NCBI GenBank assembly: GCA_964442605.1
Contig: CAYTZR010000049.1
Location: 1-12,008, forward strand
Source of the DNA: Monoglobus sp964442605
GTDB lineage: Bacteria; Bacillota; Clostridia; Monoglobales; Monoglobaceae
Direction of reading: 5' to 3'
Length of the DNA: 12,008 bases
Below, in pieces: positions 1-7,309 of this stretch; within the stretch, counting starts at the first letter, position 1, and the number at the start of each line of letters is the position of its first letter. Under the pieces are notes generated by a model. It saw nothing but the letters and a program-made list of their open reading frames with translations, had not been told where the DNA came from and ran no database searches. Made by a program: the position numbers and the translations under genes.

Positions 1-87
1 AAAATGGACTGCTTTATAAGGCACGAACCTGCTGCGCAGCTCCGGTCACTCCCGCCCGCCGAACCAGGGCGGGGCAAAAGCTTTTGC
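1..87. repeat. 87-bp direct repeat, copy 1
   Basis: This segment matches 414-500 at 84 of 87 positions (differences at 37/450, 53/466 and 66/479). Inside it lie the 10-bp palindrome gctgcgcagc (31-40), a GC-rich inverted repeat cccgccc/gggcggg (51-57 with 67-73), and the perfect 14-bp palindrome gcaaaagcttttgc (74-87). It starts at the window edge, so it may extend further left. Copy 2 has an in-frame stop where copy 1 stays open, so the repeat is not being kept as a protein. It looks like a dispersed non-coding repeat. I do not recognise the family. Confidence 0.85.
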
Positions 88-413
88 GACTTTGCCGCCG
101 CTCAGTGAGCGGCACGCAAGCAACGGTAGCTATAAGCAAGCTTCGCTTGCGGATTCAAAGCTACCTTTCAAAATTGCAGAGCAATTTTGACCAAGAGCTT
201 CCTTAAAAGAGCGCAGCGAACACGTGAGGCGCGCAGGCGACTGCCCTGTAAGGGCAAGATGTAATTAATGATTGATTAAAACCTTTTATTTGTTCCAAAC
301 ACCATTTACTTTAAGCGTAGCCGCTTAGTCCGCTCAAGCCTAGCCCAGTTCCGCTCGCCAGACCCGAGCGGGACACCAAAATTTTTTGTGGTTTGTGACC
401 TCGTTTATTCGAT
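88..413. repeat. Hairpin-rich spacer between the repeat copies
   Basis: This gene-free stretch holds consecutive perfect stem-loops: gccgctca/tgagcggc with a 1-nt loop (97-113); ggtagct/agctacc (125-131 with 159-165) enclosing gcaagc-ttc-gcttgc (136-150); caaaattgc-aga-gcaattttg (169-189); gccct-gta-agggc (243-255); taagcg-tagc-cgctta (312-327); and ccgctcg/cgagcgg (351-357 with 365-371), followed by the AT-rich near-palindrome at 376-391. That last module has the same plan as 51-87 (GC-rich hairpin, then an A-run/T-run palindrome), so it may be a diverged third copy of the repeat core. No convincing ORF, promoter or RNA gene was seen. Confidence 0.65.
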
Positions 414-500
414 AAAATGGACTGCTTTATAAGGCACGAACCTGCTGCGTAGCTCCGGTCACTCCAGCCCGCCGAACCCGGGCGGGGCAAAAGCTTTTGC
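414..500. repeat. 87-bp direct repeat, copy 2
   Basis: This is the second copy of the repeat at 1-87, with three substitutions. The GC-rich inverted repeat is partly re-formed around cccgcc (468-473) and ggcggg (481-486), and the gcaaaagcttttgc palindrome (487-500) is intact. The 10-bp palindrome of copy 1 is broken by one base (gctgcgtagc). About 160 bases of AT-rich leader for the SLH gene follow. That leader contains an inverted repeat TAGGAG/CTCCTA (560-565 with 578-583), but I see no convincing -35/-10 pair in it. Confidence 0.85.
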
Positions 501-658
501 TTTGAATATTTGCACGAAGCCCAGCATACATCACCATGTTAATGGTTTGTCCACAGTCTTAGGAGGTATTATATATTCTCCTATAGAATATAACTTTTTA
601 AGATTTATTACAGTTAAATAAAATAAAAGAAATATACAATTTTAAGAAGAGGATTATT

Positions 659-1666
659 ATGAAAAAGATAATCAGCGTAATTTTGGCAGCGGCAATGCTT
701 TTGTCCGTAAACAGCGTGTTCGCGGCAAAGTACAATGAGGAAGGGAAATACGGCAATGACCCCGATTACAGAGCGAGAGTTGTATTTGCTGAAGTTATTG
801 AAAGTGATTTGGACGCAGGGATTGTAAAATTCAGAGACTCAAGAGAAGACAAGGGTGATTATATATTTCAAACAAACAAAGAGACGATAATCGACACTCT
901 CAGCTTGGGGCTTGACCGTCTGGGCGAAGATAACATTATAGCTACAATTTGGCATGAAGTCAACGAAGACGGTACTCCTGTAGTTAATAACGGCGTGGTT
1001 GATGTTTGGGAAATTGATGTTAATGTAAAAACGCTGCCGTTTACGTCCGACACACAATATGACGGCACAAGTGCAAACAGCAATTACGTCGCAAACGCGA
1101 ATATTGAATTGACAGAGCTTGGTGTAATTCAGGGAGATCCAAACGGCGAAATGCGCGTTGACGATAACGTAACCCGAGCGGAGATGGCGGCGATTATTTG
1201 CAGAATGCAGGGAATAACGGAAGAACCGCAGGGAGAAGATACAGTGTTCAGCGATGTGCCGGCGGAGCATTGGGCATACGGCTATATCCAAAACGCGAGC
1301 GAGCTTGGGATTATAAACGGAAACGGCGACGGAACATTTGCTCCGGATGATTACATAACCTATGCCGAAGCCGTAAAAATGGTGATGAACATCTTGGGAT
1401 ATGAGCCGTTCGCTAGGGATAACGGAGGTTACCCCGTGGGGTATTTTCTGGCTGCCATGCGTCAGGGAGTGCTTGAAAGCTTATCGCTTTCCGAGGATGA
1501 TATATTGACGAGGGGCAACGTTTTTGTGCTTGTATATAACGCCATAAATGCCCCGCTGATGATGGAAATCTCTGATTCCGACGGAAACGTCACTTCATAC
1601 GCGATAATGGACGGAAATCAGTTTCCGCTTGAAACACTCAGAAATACATTTTTGGAAACGAAATAA
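659..1666 (+). CDS. Secreted S-layer homology (SLH) domain protein
   Basis: This is a 335-residue exported protein, probably attached to the cell wall. Residues 1-23 form a Sec signal peptide (KK, hydrophobic core, then VFAA). Residues 25-140 are an acidic domain I do not recognise. SLH repeats follow at about 145-187 (canonical TRAE motif at 172-175), 197-248 (FSDVPAEHWA opening, but TYAE at 234-237, so the usual Arg is missing) and a degenerate one at about 255-298 (LTRGN, 283-287). Three SLH repeats normally bind pyruvylated secondary wall polysaccharide; this is family knowledge, and binding by the two degenerate repeats is uncertain. The start is supported by an AAGAAGAGGA ribosome site ending about 6 bases upstream. 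The gene stands alone and is followed by its own terminator. Function beyond wall anchoring is unknown. Confidence 0.88.
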   Translation: MKKIISVILAAAMLLSVNSVFAAKYNEEGKYGNDPDYRARVVFAEVIESDLDAGIVKFRDSREDKGDYIFQTNKETIIDTLSLGLDRLGEDNIIATIWHEVNEDGTPVVNNGVVDVWEIDVNVKTLPFTSDTQYDGTSANSNYVANANIELTELGVIQGDPNGEMRVDDNVTRAEMAAIICRMQGITEEPQGEDTVFSDVPAEHWAYGYIQNASELGIINGNGDGTFAPDDYITYAEAVKMVMNILGYEPFARDNGGYPVGYFLAAMRQGVLESLSLSEDDILTRGNVFVLVYNAINAPLMMEISDSDGNVTSYAIMDGNQFPLETLRNTFLETK

Positions 1667-1687
1667 ATATTAATTTTCATGCTATTT

Positions 1688-1724
1688 TAAATCCGATTGA
1701 GTATCGCGCTCAATCGGATTTTTC
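1688..1724 (+). terminator. Rho-independent terminator of the SLH gene
   Basis: A 12-13 bp perfect stem (aatccgattgag, 1690-1701, with ctcaatcggatt, 1709-1720) closes a 7-nt loop and is followed by a T run ending at 1723. It lies 22 bases after the SLH stop codon. The converging XRE gene ends at 1753, so the stem may also help stop that transcript, but the T tract on that side is weak. Confidence 0.9.
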
Positions 1725-1752
1725 TCGCATTTATGAAAATCTCTCTACCTCT

Positions 1753-2367
1753 TTAATCTTCCTTTGTCAATACTTTTTTCTGCCAGCCTCGTTTTCCACA
1801 TTCCGGACATTTCATTTTTCTGGTTCTTCCCATGTGTGGAGCCAGGAATACGCTTTGATATGTCGGCACATATTTGTGATGGCAATTAGGACACTCGTAA
1901 TATCCGGCAATCTGCTCAATCATTACAGCGTTACCCACACCAAACGCAAATATTACGCTCCCCGCCACAATGAGCAATATTCTAAGCCAACACGCCATTT
2001 CCAGAAATGACGCGACAAATATCAATATCAAAAATGTGACGGATGCGGTGTAGCCAATTACATATTCAAGACGTAATAATTGTTTATCCTTTTCTTCTTT
2101 CTGTTTTGCCAGCTCAAGCAGATTTTCTTCCGCCCGTTTGTCATATGCCTCTGTCATAATTCTTTCGCCCGACAGGAGTTCGTTGACGCTGATTTTCAGA
2201 AGATCGCACAGCTCCAACATAATTCCGGAATCCGGCATCGACTTTCCGGTTTCCCATTTTGATACAGCCCGGTCACTGATTCCAAGCTTCTCGGCAAGAA
2301 CCGCCTGTGTCATACCGTGTTCCTTTCTGCATGATGCTATAAATTTTCCGATTTTGGTTTGATCCAC
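1753..2367 (-). CDS. XRE-type regulator with two membrane helices and a zinc ribbon
   Basis: This is a 204-residue protein. Residues 3-66 are a Cro/C1-type helix-turn-helix (MTQAVLAEKLGIS recognition region, then AVSKWETGKSMPD). A charged helix (70-100) leads to two hydrophobic segments, about 103-122 and 127-149. A C-terminal zinc ribbon has CPNC (159-162) and CPEC (187-190). The order suggests a DNA-binding domain held at the membrane with a cysteine-based module also on the cytoplasmic side. This HTH-membrane-ribbon plan is common in Clostridia; the signal it senses is not known to me. The start is GTG at 2367, eight bases after a strong AAAGGAGG. An ATG two bases upstream is in another frame and soon stops. 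Repeats resembling operators lie 55-95 bases upstream, so autoregulation is plausible. Confidence 0.85.
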   Translation of the reverse strand: MDQTKIGKFIASCRKEHGMTQAVLAEKLGISDRAVSKWETGKSMPDSGIMLELCDLLKISVNELLSGERIMTEAYDKRAEENLLELAKQKEEKDKQLLRLEYVIGYTASVTFLILIFVASFLEMACWLRILLIVAGSVIFAFGVGNAVMIEQIAGYYECPNCHHKYVPTYQSVFLAPHMGRTRKMKCPECGKRGWQKKVLTKED

Positions 2368-2422
2368 ATCGAGCGCCTCCTTTCAGATTTAAGCGTATCA
2401 GGAATTTGTTTTAATTTACACG

Positions 2423-2460
2423 AACCAACGGTTGATTTCCATACTATCTACTAACGGTTG
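2423..2460. promoter_or_regulatory. Operator-like repeats upstream of the XRE gene
   Basis: Two direct repeats 26 bases apart, ccaacggttga (2425-2435) and ctaacggttga (2451-2461), differ at one base. The first lies in aaccaacggtt (2423-2433), an inverted repeat AACC-AAC-GGTT. The same 11 bases recur at 11569-11579 next to the other XRE gene. They lie between the predicted promoter at 2608-2636 and the XRE start, where a bound repressor could act as a roadblock. Binding is inferred. Confidence 0.5.
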
Positions 2461-2607
2461 AGTTTCTATCCGCTTGAATATTCATTCATTTCCTGTATGA
2501 GTGAGCGGTTTTCACGAATGAGATTAAATCCTTTTGAGGCAGTCGCAATTCACGTCCGTATTGCATATCCACATAATCTTGATAAAAACTTCCTCTCGGA
2601 TAAATCA

Positions 2608-2636
2608 ATTATAGCATATTTTTGCTATATCGTCCA
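2608..2636 (-). promoter_or_regulatory. Extended -10 promoter reading toward the XRE gene
   Basis: On the minus strand TGGACG (2636-2631), 17 bases, then TATAAT (2613-2608) preceded by TGC, an extended -10 element. The start of transcription would be near 2601, giving a leader of about 230 bases to the GTG of the XRE gene. The -35 matches consensus at 4 of 6 positions. The leader contains short open frames but no convincing gene. Confidence 0.55.
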
Positions 2637-2659
2637 TTGACATAACCAATAAAGTTTGC

Positions 2660-2694
2660 ATCAGTAAATTTTGTATCAGTAAATTTTGTATCAA
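2660..2694. repeat. 15-bp tandem repeat
   Basis: The unit atcagtaaattttgt occurs twice back to back (2660-2674, 2675-2689), followed by a partial third start (atcaa). It sits between the two divergent promoters at 2608-2636 and 2745-2773. It may be a slippage product or part of the control region; no function is evident. Confidence 0.8.
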
Positions 2695-2744
2695 ACAAAA
2701 GTTCAAAAGTTGACACTAACTCTTGGATATATAGATATATAGGA

Positions 2745-2773
2745 TTGAAACATAGAGAGAAATGTGGTACAAT
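2745..2773 (+). promoter_or_regulatory. SigA promoter for the 264-residue gene
   Basis: TTGAAA (2745-2750), 17-base spacer, then TACAAT (2768-2773) preceded by TGG, an extended -10. Transcription would begin near 2780. A TTGACA at 2710-2715 has only poor -10 partners. This promoter overlaps the in-frame ATG at 2762, which argues that the latter is not a start codon. Confidence 0.7.
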
Positions 2774-2815
2774 ATAGGCATATACATTTTAAAATTGTTC
2801 AGGGAGGAAATCAAA

Positions 2816-3610
2816 ATGGATAAAAAATCCACTGCTTCCTACACGGTGCCGAATTCCAAAGCATATGACTGTTCGGATGATATTGACATTCATACGATTA
2901 CAGAGAAAAGTGCAAAACTCAATGATATTATCACGAAAATCAAAAGCATTCCCTCAACGCACGCCATTAAGCAAAAGCTGCTTGACATGGCTACAAGCCT
3001 TAAAACCGAGAGCGGAATTGATGGAGCAGATAGGGTAGATGTGATAAAAAGCTTCATAAGCGCGACCGATGTGATAACGGACGCTATGGGCTGGATTGAA
3101 AGAGGTATAGACGATGTATATCTCACGCGAATAATGGATATGCTCGCCCGAGAAAACTTGTCTGCGGCAGCTATGTCAAAGGCTAATGCAGAACTTGAAG
3201 GCTTTTATAAAACCGGAAACTATGTTAAAGATAATTATGCCGCCATATGGCAGGATGAATTCACTATCGGTAAGGGCGAATACGATATGCCGCTTTACGA
3301 GCGTATCGAATCCGCGATAGAGCGCGCGAGGAAGAAAATTAATTCCGGAGACGGAAATGATTATATCATGCTCAAAGAGCTTGTCTCATATATCAGCGGC
3401 AAATATGATTACAGCGGCTATAAAAACACATTCGGAAGAAGCAGCAAGGAATGCGTGGCTGTTGTCAGCAATATAAATTTTGCGCTGTTAAACCTCGCAA
3501 AGACAGATAGGAATGATATTGCGACGAAGGAGTCCGGCAAGCTGTGGCTTGATACTCTCGGTTCAAAAATCAGCGCGCACGGCGGTCAAATCATAAAAAA
3601 CGGCGAATAG
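2816..3610 (+). CDS. Hypothetical protein, unrecognised family
   Basis: This is a 264-residue protein I do not recognise. It begins MDKKSTASYTVPNSK; the start at 2816 follows GGGAGG (2802-2807) at normal spacing, and the upstream in-frame ATG at 2762 falls inside the predicted promoter. There is no signal peptide or membrane segment, so it is probably cytoplasmic. Composition suggests mostly helices: a charged N-terminal third (helix near 28-60), an acidic/aromatic middle (about 110-165) and a Tyr/Ser/Gly-rich segment near 185-215. No catalytic motif is visible. It has its own promoter and no partner gene in the same direction. Its TAG stop (3608-3610) falls on the breakpoint of the reductase remnant on the other strand, so the gene arrived through a rearrangement or its end was remade there. 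The native C-terminus may therefore be missing. Confidence 0.7.
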   Translation: MDKKSTASYTVPNSKAYDCSDDIDIHTITEKSAKLNDIITKIKSIPSTHAIKQKLLDMATSLKTESGIDGADRVDVIKSFISATDVITDAMGWIERGIDDVYLTRIMDMLARENLSAAAMSKANAELEGFYKTGNYVKDNYAAIWQDEFTIGKGEYDMPLYERIESAIERARKKINSGDGNDYIMLKELVSYISGKYDYSGYKNTFGRSSKECVAVVSNINFALLNLAKTDRNDIATKESGKLWLDTLGSKISAHGGQIIKNGE

Positions 3611-4237
3611 CACATCCTGCAATCCATCCTCGATCCATCTGTCGAACATATTGTATCGAGGCTGATGAATCAAAAGCGGGGTACCGAGTGATTTCATAAT
3701 CTCCGACATCTTCTTAGTCTGCTCCGCGTTATAGTTAGATATTCCGACATAAAGCGCTTTGCCGCTCCTTACGATTTGGTCAAGCGCGGCGGCTGTTTCC
3801 TCCATGGGTGTTTCGGGGTCGGGACGATGGTGATAGAAAATATCTACATAATCAAGTCCCATGCGTTTCAGACTCTGATCAAGGCTTGCTATAAGATTTT
3901 TTCTTGAACCCCATTCTCCGTAAGGACCCTCCCACATACGATAGCCTGCCTTAGTAGAGATAATAAGCTCATCGCGGTAGGGGGCAAGCGTATTTTTTAA
4001 GATTTTGCCGAAGTTTTCCTCGGCGCTGCCGGGGTAGGGTCCGTAATTATTAGCGAGATCAAAATGTGTTATGCCAAGGTCAAATGCGGTTGTCACCATG
4101 TCAGTCATGTTGTCAAAGCTGTCGCAGCTTCCGAAATTGTGCCACATTCCAAGCGAAAATGCCGGAAGCATAAGTCCGCTGTTTCCGCAGCGGTTATAAA
4201 CCATAGTTTCATAACGTTTTTTGTTTGCGAGATACAT
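3563..4237 (-). pseudogene. Aldo/keto reductase, 3' end lost (YghZ-like)
   Basis: The open frame encodes 224 residues, of which about the first 210 match the aldo/keto reductase family, closest in feel to the YghZ/L-glyceraldehyde-3-phosphate reductase branch. The usual tetrad is visible: D60 and Y65 (THFDLANNYG), K96 (ISTKAG) and H136 or H137 (FYHHRPD), plus GISNYN (165-170) and QPRYNMFDRW (192-201). Family members are about 320-335 residues long. Here homology stops after GLQDVL (residue 210, near 3608) and 14 unrelated residues follow, antisense to the neighbouring 264-residue gene. The lost part carries the last barrel strands and much of the NADPH site, so activity is unlikely. The start is backed by an AAGGAAG ribosome site. 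It lies 50 bases after gpsA in the same direction and was probably transcribed with it. Confidence 0.85.
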
Positions 4238-4287
4238 AGTAAAACTTCCTTTCCGTAAAAAATATATCTATAAATTTATACATATAT

Positions 4288-5301
4288 CTATGTGCCGAGA
4301 AAAGCCTTTTCTGTTTCGTGCTTTTTATCACGTTCCATCAGATTTTTAATTGCTTCTTCTGCAGGCATATTTTCAAACAATACCTTATACGCCTCATTTA
4401 CTATAGGCATTTCAACGCCAACCTTTTCCGACAGCTCTTTAGCGGCGCGGCAGGTTCTTATTCCCTCAACCACCATTTTAACCTCATCACAGGCTTGCTC
4501 CGCCGTCTTCCCCCGGCCTATCAATATGCCCGCTCTGCGGTTTCTGGAATGCATGCTTGTACACGTCACAATCAAATCTCCGACTCCGGAAAGTCCGTTA
4601 AAGGTCTCCGCTTTTGCGCCCAAGGCAACACCGAGCCTTGCTATCTCAACCAACCCTCTTGTCATCAGAGCCGCCTTTGTATTATCACCCAGTCCTATGC
4701 CATCGGTAATTCCGGCACACAAGGCTATAACATTTTTAAGCGAGCCGCCAAGCTCTACTCCCAGCACATCGGGATTTGTATATATTCTGAAATTCGGATT
4801 CATAAAAGCATCCTGAATATACCGCGCAATCGCTTCATCCTCGCAAGCGACAACATTGGTTGTCGGCATCCTTCGCGATACTTCCTCTGCGTGACTGGGG
4901 CCCGACATAACAGCGATAACACAATTCGGTATTTCCTCTTTTATCACCCTTGACAGCGTATAGTAGGTATCCTCCTCTATCCCCTTTGATATATTGACTA
5001 TTATTTGCCCGTTCTTTATGAAACCGGACATATTTTTGGCGGTTGTTCTGACAGCATGAGATGGCGTAGCGGTTATGATAATATCCGCATTCTCACAGCA
5101 TTCCTTAATATCAGCGGTAAACTCCACATTCTCCGGGAAAAACACCCCCGGAAGAAACGGCTTATTTTCTCTGTATTTTTTTAAGCCTTCGCTTTCTTCC
5201 CGAAGATATGACCACAGCTTAACTCTGTGACCGTTTTCCGCCAGCATAATCGCCATGGCGCTGCCCCAGCCGCCGCTGCCTATAACACTTATATTTAGCA
5301 T
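4288..5301 (-). CDS. gpsA: Glycerol-3-phosphate dehydrogenase [NAD(P)+]
   Basis: This 337-residue cytoplasmic enzyme reduces dihydroxyacetone phosphate to sn-glycerol 3-phosphate, the backbone for phospholipids. Length is normal for the family. The N-terminal Rossmann fold has GSGGWG (8-13). NISKGIE (103-109) carries K106, SGPSHAEEV lies at 133-141, and GGSLKNVIAL (185-194) contains the catalytic lysine K189. The substrate region GDLIVTCTS (241-249) with SRNRR (252-256) is intact. An AGGAGG ribosome site overlaps the stop of plsY 11 bases upstream, so the two are co-transcribed: GpsA makes the substrate that PlsY acylates. The C-terminal tail (about 327-337) is charged and not family-specific. 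Confidence 0.97.
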   Translation of the reverse strand: MLNISVIGSGGWGSAMAIMLAENGHRVKLWSYLREESEGLKKYRENKPFLPGVFFPENVEFTADIKECCENADIIITATPSHAVRTTAKNMSGFIKNGQIIVNISKGIEEDTYYTLSRVIKEEIPNCVIAVMSGPSHAEEVSRRMPTTNVVACEDEAIARYIQDAFMNPNFRIYTNPDVLGVELGGSLKNVIALCAGITDGIGLGDNTKAALMTRGLVEIARLGVALGAKAETFNGLSGVGDLIVTCTSMHSRNRRAGILIGRGKTAEQACDEVKMVVEGIRTCRAAKELSEKVGVEMPIVNEAYKVLFENMPAEEAIKNLMERDKKHETEKAFLGT

Positions 5302-5312
5302 ATGAGCTCCTC

Positions 5313-5942
5313 CTATTTCTTGCCGCCCAGCTTATTTTCTGTTCCGTCAAGCAATCTTTTTATATTGGCATGATGCCTTAAAATCAGCAAACCTCCCAAT
5401 ATAATCACACAGACAAGCCGAACCGCCGCTATGTTTCCGGTAAGCAGCATTTTTATTATTTCAATCACCATATACGCCGCTCCGCCCAATACCGAGCCAA
5501 GCGATACATAACGGGTCAATGCCATAACCGCTATTGCTAACACCGCCGTAATCAATCCGACCCTCCAGTCAAGCATAAGTACGACGCCGAGGCTTGTGGC
5601 GACTCCTTTTCCGCCCTTAAACTTAAAATACAGCGGAAAATTGTGACCGAGCACGGCACATACCCCGGCGATATACGGCAGATCGCCTGTGTTTTCGCCG
5701 CATAATTTTGCCGCCGCCATTGCGAGCAATATGCATATCACTCCCTTTATTATATCAAGGAGCAAGATTATGACTCCCATCTTTTTTCCGTGAGTGCGCA
5801 TCATATTGGTTGCGCCGGCATTGCCCGAGCCGCTTTCGCGTATGTCCTTGCCGCTTATCGCCCTTGACAATAAAATAGAAAAATTAATCGAACCGATAAG
5901 ATAAGAAATAATTCCCACCGCAACGGCAATAAAAATAACCAT
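5313..5942 (-). CDS. plsY: Acyl-phosphate:glycerol-3-phosphate acyltransferase
   Basis: This 209-residue integral membrane enzyme transfers an acyl group from acyl-phosphate to glycerol 3-phosphate, giving lysophosphatidic acid. Hydrophobic helices lie near 2-24, 55-78, 88-103, 112-145 and 148-187. The three family motifs are present: SGSGNAGATNM (37-47), GHNFPLYFKFKGGKGVAT (99-116, the phosphate-binding glycine-rich loop) and RHHANIKRLLDGTENK (189-204). The ATG overlaps the der stop in TAATG, with AAAGGAG inside the der 3' end, so translation is coupled. gpsA follows after 11 bases. Confidence 0.97.
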   Translation of the reverse strand: MVIFIAVAVGIISYLIGSINFSILLSRAISGKDIRESGSGNAGATNMMRTHGKKMGVIILLLDIIKGVICILLAMAAAKLCGENTGDLPYIAGVCAVLGHNFPLYFKFKGGKGVATSLGVVLMLDWRVGLITAVLAIAVMALTRYVSLGSVLGGAAYMVIEIIKMLLTGNIAAVRLVCVIILGGLLILRHHANIKRLLDGTENKLGGKK

Positions 5943-7264
5943 TACTTTTTAGCTCCTTTTTCGCGAATAATAAATTTTATCGGCGTCCCTTCAAATCCAA
6001 ACCGTGACCTGAACTGATTTTCAATATACCTGATATATGAATAGTGCGCCAGCTTCGCGCTGTTTACAAACAACACAAAGGCGGGCGGTTTAATATTCAC
6101 CTGTGTCACATAGTAGATTTTCAGTCGCTTTCCCTTGTCGCTGGGCGGCTGCACCGCCGCAACCGCTTCATTCAGAACATCGTTCAATACCCCGGTGGAA
6201 ATACGCTTTGAATTTTGTTCAACCGCACTGTCCATCATCTCAAACAGACTGTCCACCCTGAGTCCCGTCTTTGCCGATATAAACGCCGACGGCGCATACA
6301 TCATAAAGTTAAACCCTTCCTTGACACTGTTTCTGAAATTCTTCATTGTATTTGTATCTTTTTCAATCAAATCCCACTTATTTACAACAATAATGCTTGC
6401 CTTCCCTGCCTCATGGACATAGCCCGCGATTTTTGTATCCTGCTCGGTCACGCCTTCCACAGCGTCAACCATTATCAAACACACATCGGCTCTGTCAACG
6501 GCATTCAGCGCGCGGGATACGCTGTAGCGTTCAATATTCTCGTTTATTTTACCGCGCTTCCGCATTCCGGCGGTGTCGATAAGCATGTACCGCTTTCCGT
6601 CACGTTCATACATGGTGTCAATAGCGTCCCTTGTAGTTCCGGCAACATCGCTTACAATAACTCTGTCCTCCCCCAAAATCCTGTTAATAAGCGAAGATTT
6701 TCCGGCATTTGGCTTTCCGACGATTGCGACATGTATAATATCCGAATCATCGTCATCATCCATATCCTCAGGGAAGTATTTTACGACCTCGTCAAGCAAA
6801 TCGCCCACGCCCAAACCGTGCACCGAAGAAATTGCCCACGGGTCACCCAGTCCTAAATTATAAAATTCGTAAATTTCCAACGGCGGAGCTCCGGGATTGT
6901 CAACCTTGTTCGCGGCAAGAACAACAGGCTTGCCGCTCTTTTGCAATATAGACGCAACATCCTTGTCAGCGGCAGTCATACCGTCCTTTACATTTACGAT
7001 AAACACTATCACGTCTGCCATGCTTATGGCAAGCTCCGCTTGGGAATGCATTTGTTTTAATATCGTATCATCGCTGCCCGGCTCGATGCCTCCGGTGTCA
7101 ATCATGGTGAACTCTCTGCCGCACCAGTCGGCATCAACATATATTCTGTCCCGTGTTACACCGGGAGTATCTTCTATTATAGCAATCCGCTTTCCGGCAA
7201 CCTTGTTAAAAAATGTGGATTTTCCAACATTCGGTCTGCCCACAACAGCTACTACAGGTTTCAT
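5942..7264 (-). CDS. der: Ribosome-assembly GTPase Der (EngA)
   Basis: This 440-residue GTPase has two tandem G domains and a C-terminal KH-like domain, and is needed for late 50S subunit assembly. G domain 1: GRPNVGKS (9-16), GVTRD (35-39), DTGG (57-60), NKVD (119-122). An acidic linker (about 168-175, mostly Asp) leads to G domain 2: GKPNAGKS (183-190), GTTRD (209-213), DTAG (230-233), NKWD (295-298), SAKTG (330-334). The KH-like part spans about 355-440. Length and motifs are typical. The ribosome site TAGGAGG lies about 6 bases before the ATG. It is the first gene of the der-plsY-gpsA block, an order often seen in Clostridia. Confidence 0.98.
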   Translation of the reverse strand: MKPVVAVVGRPNVGKSTFFNKVAGKRIAIIEDTPGVTRDRIYVDADWCGREFTMIDTGGIEPGSDDTILKQMHSQAELAISMADVIVFIVNVKDGMTAADKDVASILQKSGKPVVLAANKVDNPGAPPLEIYEFYNLGLGDPWAISSVHGLGVGDLLDEVVKYFPEDMDDDDDSDIIHVAIVGKPNAGKSSLINRILGEDRVIVSDVAGTTRDAIDTMYERDGKRYMLIDTAGMRKRGKINENIERYSVSRALNAVDRADVCLIMVDAVEGVTEQDTKIAGYVHEAGKASIIVVNKWDLIEKDTNTMKNFRNSVKEGFNFMMYAPSAFISAKTGLRVDSLFEMMDSAVEQNSKRISTGVLNDVLNEAVAAVQPPSDKGKRLKIYYVTQVNIKPPAFVLFVNSAKLAHYSYIRYIENQFRSRFGFEGTPIKFIIREKGAKK

Positions 7265-7309
7265 ACGCTACCTCCTAAGCAATATGATTTTGTTCTGTCA
7301 GAACAGTTT

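Noticed and set aside
4..108. Small ORF (34 codons) in repeat copy 1
   Set aside because: The matching frame in copy 2 has a stop after 11 codons and there is no ribosome site; the sequence is better explained as a structured repeat.
1..500. CRISPR array
   Set aside because: There are only two long repeat copies 413 bases apart, and no evenly spaced short repeats.
2762..2815. Longer N-terminus (18 extra residues) for the 264-residue protein
   Set aside because: The upstream ATG lies inside the TTGAAA-17-TACAAT promoter, just ahead of the -10 box; a strong GGGAGG site fits the ATG at 2816.
4318..4953. 211-codon plus-strand open frame opposite gpsA
   Set aside because: It is fully antisense to a well-supported gpsA, has no ribosome site and a low-complexity shadow composition. 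Similar long antisense frames opposite der (6215-6856) and spoVT (8665-9252) were dropped for the same reason.
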